64,000 nt of DNA from Archivesica marissinica. Lineage: Eukaryota > Mollusca > Bivalvia > Venerida > Vesicomyidae. The translations under genes and the position numbers were made by a program. Every line of letters starts with the position of its first letter. Position 1 is the first letter of the stretch. Where the stretch lies: NCBI GenBank assembly GCA_014843695.1, contig CM026391.1:21570626-21634625 (forward strand), in the 5' to 3' direction. Of the stretch, positions 35,678 to 64,000 are shown one piece after another. Under the pieces are notes generated by a model. It searched no databases, was not told the origin of the DNA, and was given only the letters and a program-made list of their open reading frames with translations.

Positions 35678-36530
35678 TGATTGTACTAATTACCATGCCT
35701 GTATCTACGGCTACTGCTGAGAGGTCGTTCAGTGTCATGCGTAGAGTTAAGAACTATTTACGATCTACTTTGACAACTGAGCGTCTCTCTGGCCTAGCAA
35801 TGCTACATAGCTATAGGCACGAACACATTGACATTGACACTGTAATGACAACATTTGCCTCCAGGAAGGAGAGAAAACTTGACTTTCTTTAAAGACCGTT
35901 ATGACGTTCAACTGTCTGTATCTATGTAGGTCTACGGACTATTAAAATCTCAATCCTCATTTACCAGTACATGCATGTGCAGTTTGATTGAGTTTAACGC
36001 CATCTTTCAACAGTACGTTAACGGTGTTCCTGGTAAGCTCCAGTATTAAGCAGTTCTTTGCAAGTAAAAGCACAAGTATAGGCACAAGCAGGTAGATATA
36101 TGTACATGTAGATGCTCTCACTTTTTAAACATATACCCAGCTACAGATATGAAACTCAGACGATGCACTGATGTACAGTATAGTTCAGACATTTTTACAA
36201 ATTGCCGCATAAAAACATACGTTTTCCAAGTGTATTTATCGGAATATAATTAGTTCTCAGAGTCGCCAGAGTGCACCAAATGACGTCCAGGTTTTAAAAA
36301 AAAGTTGGGGGGGGGGAAGACCCCAGACCCCCCCCTACACCACTCATACCTTCGGTGCTCGTTTGGAGTCCACATCAAAATTGGCTGGCTACTCCCCTGA
36401 TATCCTTAGATTACAATAATTAGTCTGTATTCAATAATTCATATTTTAACACTAACTGAGTCTGGCTTCGCTCTGCCCCATAAACACATAGTGCCTGGTG
36501 CCCACGAAACCCTTAATCCGGCCATGTGTA
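35160..36530 (+). pseudogene. Decayed hAT transposon, THAP12/ZMYM-like transposase type
   Basis: Frame 35360-35680 reads as the end of a hAT catalytic region (TAIEERLLSANDRFLAQYLL, then FRREVSSWRTQWL) and runs into a (TA)n microsatellite that introduces a stop. Frame 35695-35892 is a typical hAT C-terminal dimerisation segment (ATAERSFSVMRRVKNYLRS, TTERLSGLAMLHSYRHE). The two halves are in different frames, and the upstream part of the transposase is missing. GCAGTGGCGTCCAC near 35195 and the C-rich ACCCCAGACCCCCCCC near 36322 are usual in the end regions of such elements, so the outer limits are approximate. Not functional. Confidence 0.75.
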
Positions 36531-37290
36531 TGCCCATTTAGATAAACAACAACCCTACGAAAAGACTTGGTAGGCGTGAGAAAGGTATGTAGGGGTAGAT
36601 TGTTGGTGGATGCGTGGGTTATGGGTATGTAGTTGTGAATTACTTGCTGGATTTTTGTCGCGTATGTATATAATCCGGTACGGTACGTTCAATAATAGTG
36701 GAGTTTATCCAGTCTATAACGCAACAACAAGAAGCCGACGTAAACACTTTTTGACACGTATTTTTACACCGTGTTCGTAGAAAATCCAGGTAATAGTATA
36801 CATTTTTAGTGTGTTTTTTCGTATTATATAATGCCATCGATTTATTTCATTGTTCATTGCGAAATGTTGACTCATTACAGCCGCTCCACTGACCTACATG
36901 CATCGAATCGGATACATTCATAAGTTCGGATATTGTGTCAGTTATGTTGTGTATGATATATGGATTGTTGGAATATGTCATGTATTGTATAGTACAGCGT
37001 ATAGTTCTTTGAAATTCGTTTGATAAATATCGAAGAGGTCTATATAGCTGTATAACACTCGCTAGAGGGTTGGCAACTTGGCTGTGTCCAAAGAGAGACA
37101 CTAAAGATAGATATTGGTTTAACATATTCCCGAGGGTTCCATATTATCAATGGCAATTGTTATATGGACACTGTTTTGTTCCTAGGCTCATACAACTATT
37201 TACTCGATTCCAAATGCTGGTGCTAAAATGCTTGACAGCCAGTCGAAATGTCAACAATGTGTACTAGTGTATTCCGACGTAGGTAGATCA
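36531..37290. other. No feature recognised
   Basis: AT-rich unique sequence with short chance frames only. Confidence 0.4.
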
Positions 37291-37610
37291 TTGGCCCGGC
37301 TAACTAAGTTAGTAGAGCTGTCCAACTAGTGTTATGGAGGTCGTTGGTTCGAGTCCCATGTCAGGTCACTAACTTTTCCGCTCTTTCTTTGCTTTGTCAC
37401 TTTAAATGTAAAAATGAATGTTGTCAAGATATCGTTACTGAATGTAGCAAGTATGTACATCGTATTCTAGATATACTGGCTTCTCCTGTTGTCTATTCTC
37501 AACATGTCATATACACTCCAATCAACCAATTGTCTGTACGCCACCAATTGTTTACTCGACCGTAAACACGATCATAAAACACTGGGCCAGTATAAATATC
37601 TATCTATCTT
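37291..37610 (+). mobile_element. tRNA-derived SINE-like repeat (family D)
   Basis: Starts with a tRNA-like part: GGCCCGGCTAACTAAG, AGTAGAGCTG, B-box GGTTCGAGTCCC near 37348, and a near-complementary pair TGGCCCG/CAGGTCA that could form an acceptor stem. Tail-like DNA ends with ATCTATCTATCTTCC at about 37597. Probably a SINE rather than a working tRNA, because the anticodon arm is poor. Confidence 0.5.
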
Positions 37611-37769
37611 CCTCTAGTGTGAAACCCTTCACGGGAATGTCAACACCTTGGTTAGTAATCCATACGGAAAGTGTCAAGTTACTAAATTAGAAGACAGAAA
37701 CTAGCGCCACATACATGTACATGTCTATTTATCTTCTAAACCCCTTCTTAGATTTTCACCTACCTTGGC

Positions 37770-37972
37770 AGGAAGCATCGGTAAGATGTCTAGTTGTGCA
37801 TATATAGTGAGATGGTACGGTGGTCGCCAGATCGGACAGGTGGGTTTTCTCCAGGTACTCCGGTTTCCTCCCACACGAATGACCACATTTACGCTTTCAT
37901 CCGCGCCAACGAGAGTGATTAATATAAGTTGTTCAAACTTGGTTCGCAATCGTTGTAAAATAAATCAAGTTT
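37770..37972 (+). mobile_element. SINE (family C), second copy
   Basis: Contains CTCCAGGTACTCCGGTTTCC, CATCCGCGCCAACGAGAG, TGATTAATATAAGTTGTTC and an AAATAAATC end. It extends further 5' than the copy at 32119 (GTGAGATGGTACGGTGGTCG), but the head boundary is not clear. Confidence 0.7.
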
Positions 37973-37977
37973 AAGTT

Positions 37978-38088
37978 AAATATTGCATTCCTGAGTGGGC
38001 AATATGAAAAATATGACCCAGAGAATATGAATGAGGCGTCACCGGGGGTGATATCTTTCATATTGCTCACTCAAGAATGCAATATTAT
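37978..38088. repeat. Imperfect inverted repeat
   Basis: ATTGCATTCCTGAGTGGGCA then ATATGAAA at the left is mirrored by TTTCATATTG, CTCACTCAAGAATGCAAT at the right, with a loop of about 50 bp. Could be a small foldback element. Confidence 0.6.
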
Positions 38089-38174
38089 ATAAATATTTCA
38101 TATCGGTGAGTGTGAAAGTGGATATTGTCAACCAGAGGGAGATAATGTCTCGCCTCGGTCGAGATGAAATATTT

Positions 38175-38586
38175 ATTTTGTTATACCGAACAATCGGCTG
38201 TTCTGGCTTTACGTTGTTTGCAGTGACTGTTTACTTTCTGCCTATGAGATTTGACAGCAACATTGACCTGAATGTGTAATCTTTAGCAAAAACCACTACT
38301 GTACCCTACATTACTTAACGATACAGCTAAACTATGTACAAACTATGTTACATTTTTCTTTTTTACCGAACAATTTTCTAACAAAACATTCTTCGAAACT
38401 ACATGAAAACAAGATGGCGGCATAACAAATAAAATCACATTGAAATTAAACGGTATATCAGAGTAGCGTGATTTTGTCCTGAATGAGGCTGTTCAGAGGT
38501 GAGACATTGCCATGAGACATTGAAAAATGTCGCCCACTCGGGTATGGCATATTTTGCATGATGTAGTCACGTGAGGTATAACAAAT
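38175..38586. mobile_element. Candidate element with TTTGTTATACC inverted ends
   Basis: TTTGTTATACC at about 38177 and GGTATAACAAA at about 38573 face each other as inverted ends. No transposase and no clear target duplication; low certainty. Confidence 0.3.
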
Positions 38587-38819
38587 TATTTTATTATACC
38601 AAACCCAGGTACAAGTATTTGAAAAGAAAACTGGTTACAGCAAACAATCAAGATTTGGCATTCTCTTTTGTTTTACATTTACTCTCATCTGTAAGTATCT
38701 AGAAACTTTTATATGCATTTCAATAAGTGTCGACTTATTTTTTGCAAAACAAGCATTTTTTCATTCAGACTGATCAATATTATCTCTGAGACGAATAGTA
38801 AATAATATTGACTGGTACA

Positions 38820-39800
38820 AGTTGACACCTGGATAGAACCACACACCTTCCACATACCGACTCAACCTTCCACATACCGACTCAACCTTCCACATACCGA
38901 CTCAACCTTCCACATACCGACTCAACCTTCCACATACCGACTCAACCTTCCACATACCGACTCAACCTTCCACATACCGACTCAACCTTCCACATACCGA
39001 CTCAACCTTCCACATACCGACTCAACCTTCCACATACCGACTCAACCATCCACATACCGACTCAACCTTCCACATACCGACTCAACCATCCACATACCGA
39101 CTCAACCTTCCACATACCGACTCAACCTTCCACATACCGACTCAACCATCCACATACCGACTCAACCTTCCACATACCGACTCAACCTTCCACATACCGA
39201 CTCAACCTTCCACATACCGACTCAACCTTCCACATACCGACTCAACCATCCACATACCGACTCAACCATCCACATACCGACTCAACCTTCCACATACCGA
39301 CTCAACCTTCCACATACCGACTCACTGAGTTATTACAAGCAAGAGCTGACATCTGGATAGATCCACAAACTTTCCACATACCGACTCAACCATCCACATA
39401 CCGACTCAACCATCCACATACCGACTCAACCTTCCACATACCGACTCAACCTTCCACATACCGACTCACTGAGTTATTACAAGCAAGAGCTGACACCTGG
39501 ATATAACCACAGACCTTCCACATACCGACTCACTGAGTTATTACAAGCACGAGCTGACACCTGGATATAACCACATACCTTCCACATACCGACTCAACCA
39601 TCCACATACCGACTCAACCTTCCACATACCGACTCAACTTTCCACATACCGACTCAACTTTCCACATACCGACTCAACCATCCACATACCGACTCAACCT
39701 TCCACATACCGACTCAACCTTCCAGATACCGACTCACTGAGTTATTACAAGCAAGAGCTGACATCTGGATAGATCCACATACCTTCCATATGGGAATCTT
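38820..39800. repeat. 20-bp minisatellite with repeated leader
   Basis: More than 30 copies of CCTTCCACATACCGACTCAA, with CCATCCACATACC as the main variant. Three longer interruptions (after 39324, 39464 and 39520) carry CTGAGTTATTACAAGCA, GAGCTGACACCTGGATA and ACCACA, also seen just before the array and in the inverse fragment at 34970. The array ends about 60 bp before UGDH exon 1. Confidence 0.93.
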
Positions 39801-39854
39801 TCCATTAAGTAGTCACGTGAGGTATGATAATTGTATTTATTTTCAGCACCAAGT

Positions 39855-56628
<16,774 letters not shown>

Positions 56629-56636
<8 letters not shown>

Positions 56637-56879
56637 TGTGGGTTCCGTAACCTTGTCTACCTGTGTGAGTTCCGTAACCTTGTCTACCTGTGTGAGTTGC
56701 TTAACCTTGTCTACCTGTGTGAGTTACTTAACCTTGTCTACCTGTGTGAGTTCCTTAACCTTGTCTACCTGTGTGAGTTGCTTAACCTTGTCTACCTGTG
56801 TGAGTTACTTAACCTTGTCTACCTGTGTGAGTTCCTTAACCTTGTCTACCTGTGTGAGTTGCTTAACCTTGTCTACCTG
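56629..56879. repeat. 27-bp exon 6-derived array, 251-bp spacer 1
   Basis: Nine units in the order FR, FR, LL, LL, FL, LL, LL, FL, LL by codon variants (GTTCCG, GTTGC, GTTAC, GTTCC). The same length and order recurs at 59414-59664. Confidence 0.95.
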
Positions 56880-59421
56880 CAGGTTGGCTTTCTTCTGGGA
56901 AGAAAGGTATTTCTTCCCTTCCGTGGGAAGAAACATGGGAAAAAAGGGAAGACACACCTTTCTTCCCGGAAGAAATGGGAGAAACTAGGAAGAAACTGGG
57001 AATAAAGTGTGATATTTTTATTGCATCACTGTCAGCAACTATAAGAGAATAATATTTACATATATACATTAGCACAATGTTCTCACAATTAGCAGTCTTC
57101 ACATCAGGTAGATAAGCACACTGTTCATATAAAAAAACAGCAGTTAATAATCAATCTCAAGATCACCTCTCAGGAGCCGGAAACAGAACACTAACTTTCC
57201 TGCAGTTTGATTTCCTAGTCTGTTCCTAATTTTACTGTGGATCTGTCCAAAGTTGGAAAATATACGCTCTACTGACGCTGAGGAAGCTGGTGCCTGTAGA
57301 AGACATACCACAAAGTCTACAAAGTCAGAATTTACACCACTGGATTTAGCTGCTTTCCACCAGGTAACTGGATCCATCCGAAGTGCTGCCTCATTGAAAA
57401 TGCAGCAGGGTATGGTGTGGATTTGGCTTGAAAGGCAATCAGCTCAGTGATGAAGGCAGGACTCTTGGACATAAAAGTCATTAACAATCTCCAATTGCCA
57501 AGCAGATAGTTTAACACCCTGATATGCTGGATGTAGTTTGTAAGCTGTAAGTGTTCTGGTATGATTGCTTGCTTAAACCGCTTTGTGACAAGGGTCTTGT
57601 GCGCTGGTGACTGAAGATTGGGATTATCCAGAAGAGACAGCCATGTATGGCACGCTGATGCCAGAGAGGAGGAGTCTGTCTGGCAAGCATCAATAGCAGT
57701 TGCTACAGGGCGAAACAGCTCTGCCATGTCCTGTGAATTCCTATGATATTGATATCCTGTATCTTTTTGGCAATGGTTTGGTCAATCTCATCCTCATGGT
57801 CCTGAACAATCTTCATGTAGCTGGTTCTGTTGGCAATATAGCTGTCCAAACAGGTGAGTTGAGACTTCCATCGTGTTTCTCCAGGGAGCTGTGGTTTCTT
57901 ACTTTCGGCACACTCAGACAGCCAAGCACATGGCTTATGGTGGTTGCGAAAATACTTCTGTACTTCCACAACATGCTTCATCACTGACTGTGAAGTTAGA
58001 TCCAGCCCAAGTAAGTTGAGCCAGTGGGCAGAGCAGCCATACACAGTGAGGTCTGGGTCATCTTGTAAGGCAGCACGCATTTTTTCCATGTTCTTAGCAT
58101 TGTCAGTACATACTCCAGATACAGTGCAGTTGTAGTTTTCCCTTGCCTTTTTGATGGACTCCTGACACAACATCTTGCAATTGTCCCCTGTTTTTGACAT
58201 AGATCCAGTAGGGTGGCTATCTAAAAGATAGGATTTGTTCTCAACCTGGAGGCAACTTGCAATTATAGGTTCGTTGTGGCAATTACTCCAGCCGTCTTGT
58301 ACAAGAGTTGCAGTTTTTCCACCAATGACATGCTTCATATCCTCCTGGAGTTGATCATACACAGTGTCTAGGAGTTTTCCGGCTATCTGCTTCCTGTTAG
58401 GTGGCTGATATCCTGCTCGTAGTGTACTCATCATCTTTTTGTACTGTGGATGGTCAGCGGCATTGAATGGTATATTGCATGCGTAGAAGAATTTGGCAAT
58501 CTCCAAGTCAATGGCATTTTTCTGGTTTAGAGATGTCTTCACAACACAACTATCCATGTCTGGTTGGATTGAGATAGCTTGTCGTTTGGTTGGTGGAGGA
58601 GATGGAGATCTCCGTCTTTTTACTGACATAGGCTGCTCAGGGATCTCTTTTTCTGCTGGTAAGGGGTATGCTGCACTGCATTTCGCATAATGGAGTTTTA
58701 GACGGCAAGCTTTAGGAAGCTGCTGGTTCTCACAAAGTTTGCACCTAGCATACTCTTTTCCAGCCACTGTCACAGAAACAATGTGTTCCCAAATAGTGTC
58801 ACGAGGTCTGCCACCCCTATACATTATGATTTAAATAGAACTGATGAGAAAAATAAATGTCAACTTGGTGATAATGGTTCCCAGTTTAACGCAAAGGCAC
58901 TGTCAGTTTCTGAATTTAAATTACTTCTCTCGCTTGGTTATATAGTGAAAATGTAATCAATGGGATGCCTTTGAATAAAATGAAGCCATGGTAAAAGTTG
59001 TTTAATAAGGGGCATGCCATTGTCATGTATTGTATTTCAATAGGAAACCCCTGAACAAAAATGAAGCCATATCACATGTTTGCCACTTTTAGAAGTCAAT
59101 AACCTGTCAATTGAAACATATAACAATAGCTAGTAATTATAACAGGTTGGTTGGTGTGACCCAGCTTATGGGACTTCACTATACAATCTAATTGACACCT
59201 GTCAATTGGACTTGATCAACAGATGTTATTGTTGAAGCAATATTAATCATAATATATACATTTTATCTATATTTTGCGCATATATTACTAAACAAATTGA
59301 CAAAAAGGAGGTTTCTTCCATTTCTTCCCAGTAGTTGGGAAGAAATATACGTTTCTTCCGTATCGGAAAAAAACACGGTTTTTTCCCTATAGGGAAGAAA
59401 CCTGCCAACCCTGTCTACCTG
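56872..59421 (-). mobile_element. hAT transposon copy 2 (56880-59413)
   Basis: 2534 bp. The left end has lost one G (CAGGTTGGC); the right end is intact (GCCAACCCTG). Flanks are TCTACCTG again. Same subterminal GGGAAGAAA motifs. The internal transposase is frameshifted. Confidence 0.92.
57144..58824 (-). pseudogene. hAT transposase with BED finger, copy 2, frameshifted
   Basis: Keeps the natural start (MYRGGRPRDTIWEHI) and an open frame of 373 codons with BED finger, DUF659-like DGWSNCHNEP and CTDNAKN. One-base changes near 57735, 57480 and 57400 break the second half. The last part holds the hAT dimerisation block (APASSASVERIFSNFG, IHSKIRNRLG). Confidence 0.9.
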
Positions 59422-59664
59422 TGTGGGTTCCGTAACCTTGTCTACCTGTGTGAGTTCCGTAACCTTGTCTACCTGTGTGAGTTGCTTAACCTTGTCTACC
59501 TGTGTGAGTTACTTAACCTTGTCTACCTGTGTGAGTTCCTTAACCTTGTCTACCTGTGTGAGTTGCTTAACCTTGTCTACCTGTGTGAGTTACTTAACCT
59601 TGTCTACCTGTGTGAGTTCCTTAACCTTGTCTACCTGTGTGAGTTGCTTAACCTTGTCTACCTG
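59414..59664. repeat. 27-bp exon 6-derived array, 251-bp spacer 2
   Basis: Same length and variant order as 56629-56879. This identity is the main sign that transposon plus spacer were duplicated as one unit. Confidence 0.95.
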
Positions 59665-62204
59665 CAGGGTTGGCTTTCTTCTGGGAAGAAAGGTATTTCT
59701 TCCCTTCCGTGGGAAGAAACATGGGAAAAAAGGGAAGAAACACCTTTCTTCCCGGAAGAAATGGGAGAAACTAGGAAGAAACTGGGAATAAAGTGTGATA
59801 TTTTTATTGCATCACTGTCAGCAACTATAAGAGAATAATATTTACATATATACATTAGCACAATGTTCTCACAATTAGCAGTCTTCACATCAGGTAGATA
59901 AGCACACTGTTCATGAAAAAAAACAGCAGTTAATAATCAATCTCAAGATCACCTCTCAGGAGCCGGAAACAGAACACTAACTTTCCTGCAGTTTGATTTC
60001 CTAGTCTGTTCCTAATTTTACTGTGGATCTGTCCAAAGTTGGAAAATATACGCTCTACTGACGCTGAGGAAGCTGGTGCCTGTAGAAGACATACCACAAA
60101 GTCAGAATTTACACCACTGGATTTAGCTGCTTTCCACCAGGTAACTGGATCCATCCGAAGTGCTGCCTCATTGAAAAATGCAGCAGGGTATGGTGTGGAT
60201 TTGGCTTGAAAGGCAATCAGCTCAGTGATGAAGGCAGGACTCTTGGACATAATAAAGTCATTAACAATCTCCAATTGCCAAGCAGATAGTTTAACACCCT
60301 GATATGCTGGATGTAGTTTGTAAGCTGTAAAGTGTTCTGGTATGATTGCTTGCTTAAACCGCTTTGTGACAAGGGTCTTGTGCGCTGGTGACTGAAGATT
60401 GGGATTATCCAGAAGAGACAGCCATGTATGGCACGCTGATGCCAGAGAGGAGTAGTCTGTCTGGCAAGCATCAATAGCAGTTGCTACAGGGCGAAACAGC
60501 TCTGCCATGTCCTTGGAATTCCTATAGATATTGATATCCTGTATCTTTTTGGCAATGGTTTGGTCAATCTCATCCTCATGGTCCTGAACAATCTTCATGT
60601 AGCTGGTTCTGTTGGCAATATAGCTGTCCAAACAGGTGAGTTGAGACTTCCATCGTGTTTCTCCAGGGAGCTGTGGTTTCTTACTTTCGGCACACTCAGA
60701 CAGCCAAGCACATGGCTTATGGTGGTTGCGAAAATACTTCTGTACTTCCACAACATGCTTCACCACTGACTGTGAAGTTAGATCCAGCCCAAGTAAGTTG
60801 AGCCAGTGGGCAGAGCAGCCATACACAGTGAGGTCTGGGTCATCTTCTTGTAAGGCAGCACGCATTTTTTCCATGTTCTTAGCATTGTCAGTACATACTC
60901 CAGATACAGTGCAGTTGTAGTTTTCCCTTGCCTTTTTGATGGACTCCTGACACAACATCTTGCAATTGTCCCCTGTTTTTGACATAGATCCAGTAGGGTG
61001 GCTATCTAAAAGATAGGATTTGTTCTCAACCTGGAGGCAACTTGCAATTATAGGTTCGTTGTGGCAATTACTCCAGCCGTCTTGTACAAGAGTTGCAGTT
61101 TTTCCGCCAATGACATGCTTCATATCCTCCTGGAGTTGATCATACACAGTGTCTAGGAGTTTTCCGGCTATCTGCTTCCTGTTAGGTGGCTGATATCCTG
61201 CTCGTAGTGTACTCATCATCTTTTTGTACTGTGGATGGTCAGCGGCATTGAATGGTATATTGCATGCATAGAAGAATTTGGCAATCTCCAAGTCAATGGC
61301 ATTTTTCTGGTTTAGAGGTGTCTTCACAACACAACTATCCATGTCTGGTTGGATTGAGATAGCTTGTCGTTTGGTTGGTGGAGGAGATGGAGATCTCCGT
61401 CTTTTTACTGACATAGGCTGCTCAGGGATCTCTTTTTCTGCTGGTAAGTGGTATGCTGCACTGCATTTCGCATAATGGAGTTTTAGACGGCAAGCTTTAG
61501 GAAGCTGCTGGTTCTCACAAAGTTTGCACCTAGCATACTCTTTTCCAGCCACTGTCACAGAACAAAGTGTTCCCAAATAGTGTCACGAGGTCTGCCACCC
61601 CTATACATTATGATTTAAATAGAACTGATGAGAAAAATAAATGTCAACTTGGTGATAATGGTTCCCAGTTTAACGCAAAGGCACTGTCAGTTTCTGAATT
61701 TAAATTACTTCTCTAGCTTGGTTATATAGTGAAAATGTAATCAATGGGATGCCTTTGAATAAAATGAAGCCATGGTAAAGTTGTTTAATAAGGGGCATGC
61801 CATTGTCGTGTATTGTATTTCAATAGGAAACCCCTGAACAAAAATGAAGCCATATCACATGTTTGCCACTTTTAGAAGTCAATAACCTGTCAATTGAAAC
61901 ATATAACAATAGCTAGTAATTATAACAGGTTGGTTGGTGTGACCCAGCTTATGGGACTTCACTATACAATCTAATTGACACCTGTCAATTGGACTTGATC
62001 AACAGATGTTATTGTTGAAGCAATATTAATCATAATATATACATTTTATCTATATTTTGCGCATATATTACTAAACAAATTGACAAAAAGGAGGTTTCTT
62101 CCATTTCTTCCCAGTAGTTGGGAAGAAATATACGTTTCTTCCGTATCGGAAAAAAACACGGTTTTTTCCCTATAGGGAAGAAACCTGCCAACCCTGTCTA
62201 CCTG
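59657..62204 (-). mobile_element. hAT transposon copy 3 (59665-62196)
   Basis: 2532 bp, with both ends intact (CAGGGTTGGC / GCCAACCCTG), TCTACCTG on both sides and subterminal GGGAAGAAA motifs. It carries the least damaged transposase of the three. Confidence 0.93.
59930..61608 (-). pseudogene. hAT transposase with BED finger, copy 3, nearly intact
   Basis: Cut-and-paste transposase that would act in the nucleus on the element's inverted ends. The natural start is at 61608 (MYRGGRPRD). A single missing base near 61561 shifts the frame, after which 1.6 kb is open to the stop at 59930, about 560 codons in all. In order: BED zinc finger (C-x2-C ... H-x3-C, within the first 60 residues), basic linker KRRRSPSPPPTKR, DUF659-like region with DGWSN and CTDNAKN, and the C-terminal dimerisation block WWKAAKSSG ... 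SSASVERIFSNFG. Length and domains fit a complete hAT transposase. I call it a pseudogene because of the shift, though a consensus error is possible. Confidence 0.88.
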
Positions 62205-63690
62205 TGTGGGTTCCGTAACCTTGTCTACCTGTGTGAGTTCCGTAACCTTGTCTACCTGTGTGAGTTCCTTAACCTTGTCTACCTGTGTGAGTTCCTTAAC
62301 CTTGTCTACCTGTGTGAGTTCCGTAACCTTGTCTACCTGTGTGGGTTCCTTAACCTTTTCTACCTGTGTGAGTTCCTTAACCGTGTCTACCTATGTGGGT
62401 TCCTTAACCTTGTCTACCTATGTGAGTTCCTTAACCTTGTCTACCTAAGTCAAAGTGGGTGCCTTAACCTTGTCTACCTGTGTGCATTCCTTAACCTTGT
62501 CTACCTGTGTGAGTTCCTTAACCTTGTCTACCTATGTGAGTTTGTTAACCTTGTCTACCTGTGTGAATTCCTTAACCTTGTCTACCTGTGTGGGTGCCTT
62601 AACCTTGTCTACCTGTGTGAGTTCCTTAACCTTGTCTACCTATGTGAGTTTGTTAACCTTGTCTACCTGTGTGAATTCCTTAACCTTGTCTACCTGTGTG
62701 GGTGCCTTAACCTTGTCTACCTATGTGAATTCCTTAACCTTGTCTACCTGTGTGAGTTCCTTAACCTTGTCTACCTATGTGGGTTCCTTAACCTTGCCTA
62801 CCTGTGTGAGTGCCTTAACCGTGTCTACCTTAACCTTGTCTACCTATGTGAGTTCCTTAACCTTGTCTACCTATGTGGGTTCCTTAACCTTGCCTACCTG
62901 TGTGAGTGCCTTAACCGTGTCTACCTTAACCTTGTCTACCTATGTGAGTTCCTTAACCTTGTCTACCTATGTGGGTTCCTTAACCTTGCCTACCTGTGTG
63001 AGTGCCTTAACCGTGTCTACCTTAACCTTGTCTACCTATGTGAGTTCCTTAACCTTGTCTACCTATGTGGGTTCCTTAACCTTGCCTACCTGTGTGAGTG
63101 CCTTAACCGTGTCTACCTTAACCTTGTCTACCTATGTGAGTTCCTTAACCTTGTCTACCTATGTGGGTTCCTTAACCTTGCCTACCTGTGTGAGTGCCTT
63201 AACCGTGTCTACCTTAACCTTGTCTACCTATGTGAGTTCCTTAACCTTGTCTACCTATGTGGGTTCCTTAACCTTGCCTACCTGTGTGAGTGCCTTAACC
63301 GTGTCTACCTTAACCTTGTCTACCTATGTGAGTTCCTTAACCTTGTCTACCTATGTGGGTTCCTTAACCTTGCCTACCTGTGTGAGTGCCTTAACCGTGT
63401 CTACCTTAACCTTGTCTACCTATGTGAGTTCCTTAACCTTGTCTACCTATGTGGGTTCCTTAACCTTGCCTACCTGTGTGAGTGCCTTAACCGTGTCTAC
63501 CTTAACCTTGTCTACCTATGTGAGTTCCTTAACCTTGTCTACCTATGTGGGTTCCTTAACCTTGCCTACCTGTGTGAGTGCCTTAACCGTGTCTACCTTA
63601 ACCTTGTCTACCTATGTGAGTTCCTTAACCTTGTCTACCTATGTGAGTTCCTTAACCTTGTCTACCTATGTGGGTGCCTTAACCTGCCAG
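62197..63690. repeat. 27-bp exon 6-derived array, right block, with 96-bp higher-order repeat
   Basis: Units of TTAACCTTGTCTACCTGTG with TGAGTTCC and variants. From about 62818 to 63600 a 96-bp compound unit (three 27-bp units plus a 15-bp remnant, marked by ACCGTGTCTACCTTAACC) repeats nine times almost perfectly. The block closes with CCTTAACCTGCCAG, which equals the exon 6 sequence just after its LNLVYLCEC codons. All unit lengths are multiples of three, so one frame (NLVYLCEFL) is open for over 500 codons; treated as a by-product. Confidence 0.95.
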
Positions 63691-63754
63691 CGCTAGTGCT
63701 ACACTGAAGACTTGTTCAAGTATGTTCACAGTTAACTTGTTACGGTGGTTAGAA

Positions 63755-64000
63755 TGTTAGGTTGGGTTATGCTTGATTAAGTAATTGGCTAGAATCTGTT
63801 TGGGGTTGTGCTTGATTAAGTAATTGGCTAGAATCTGTTTGGGGTTGTGCTTGATTAAGTAATTGGCTGGAATCTGTTTGGGGTTGTGCTTGATTAAGTA
63901 ATTGGCTAGAATCTGTTTGGGGTTGTGCTTGATTAAGTAATTGGCTGGACTCTGTTTGGGGTTGTGCTTGATTAAGTAATTGGCTAGAATCTGTTTGGGG
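63755..64000. repeat. 40-bp minisatellite, cut by window end
   Basis: About six copies of TTGTGCTTGATTAAGTAATT then GGCTAGAATCTGTTTGGGG, running off the right edge. Confidence 0.93.

Noticed and set aside
37291..37370. Genuine tRNA gene
   Set aside because: The B-box and part of an acceptor stem are present, but the anticodon arm does not fold well and SINE-like tail DNA follows.
62118..63707. 529-codon frame of NLVYLCEF repeats, possibly a repeat protein
   Set aside because: Derived from UGDH exon 6 codons in an array with unit lengths divisible by three; it begins inside a transposon end and a second frame is also open.

Overview
Eukaryotic, AT-rich, intron-bearing DNA that looks lophotrochozoan, most likely a bivalve mollusc. 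The evidence is a UDP-glucose 6-dehydrogenase gene with large repeat-filled introns, an intronless peptide-receptor-like GPCR, several tRNA-derived SINE families, hAT and piggyBac-type elements, and very many minisatellites. Species cannot be fixed from sequence alone. Two runs of exactly 1000 N show it is a scaffold with array-internal gaps.

Layout. 1-9120: three adjoining minisatellites (50, 52 and 32 bp units) that grade into one another. 9120-15000: SINEs, small DNA-transposon MITEs and a 31-bp array. 15000-20240: a cluster of SOX-like/E-box motifs, a 170-bp direct repeat and a split 35-bp AT-rich array. 20478-21680 (minus): a single-exon class A GPCR whose last 25 codons and stop lie in a transposon-like sequence. 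22580-34780: arrays of 69, 56, 37, 32 and 34 bp with SINEs and a MITE between them. 35160-36530: a dead hAT element. 38820-39800: a 20-bp array.

39847-53928 (plus): six exons of UGDH, encoding about the first 301 residues (NAD-binding domain to the catalytic cysteine motif). The rest lies beyond the window. The introns are packed with repeats, and several of these repeats are copies of the gene's own exon edges. The 3' end of exon 3 plus its splice donor is repeated about 68 times. The acceptor edge of exon 5 is duplicated with a broken AG, and its donor edge recurs three times downstream. A 27-bp piece of exon 6 (LNLVYLCEC) has grown into a long array in the following intron. That exon-6 array contains three copies of a 2.5-kb hAT transposon separated by the same 251-bp repeat spacer, so transposon and array appear to have been duplicated together.

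The most notable signal is therefore a gene whose own splice junctions have seeded minisatellites, producing long ladders of decoy splice sites inside an essential metabolic gene. This is read from sequence; no expression data were available.
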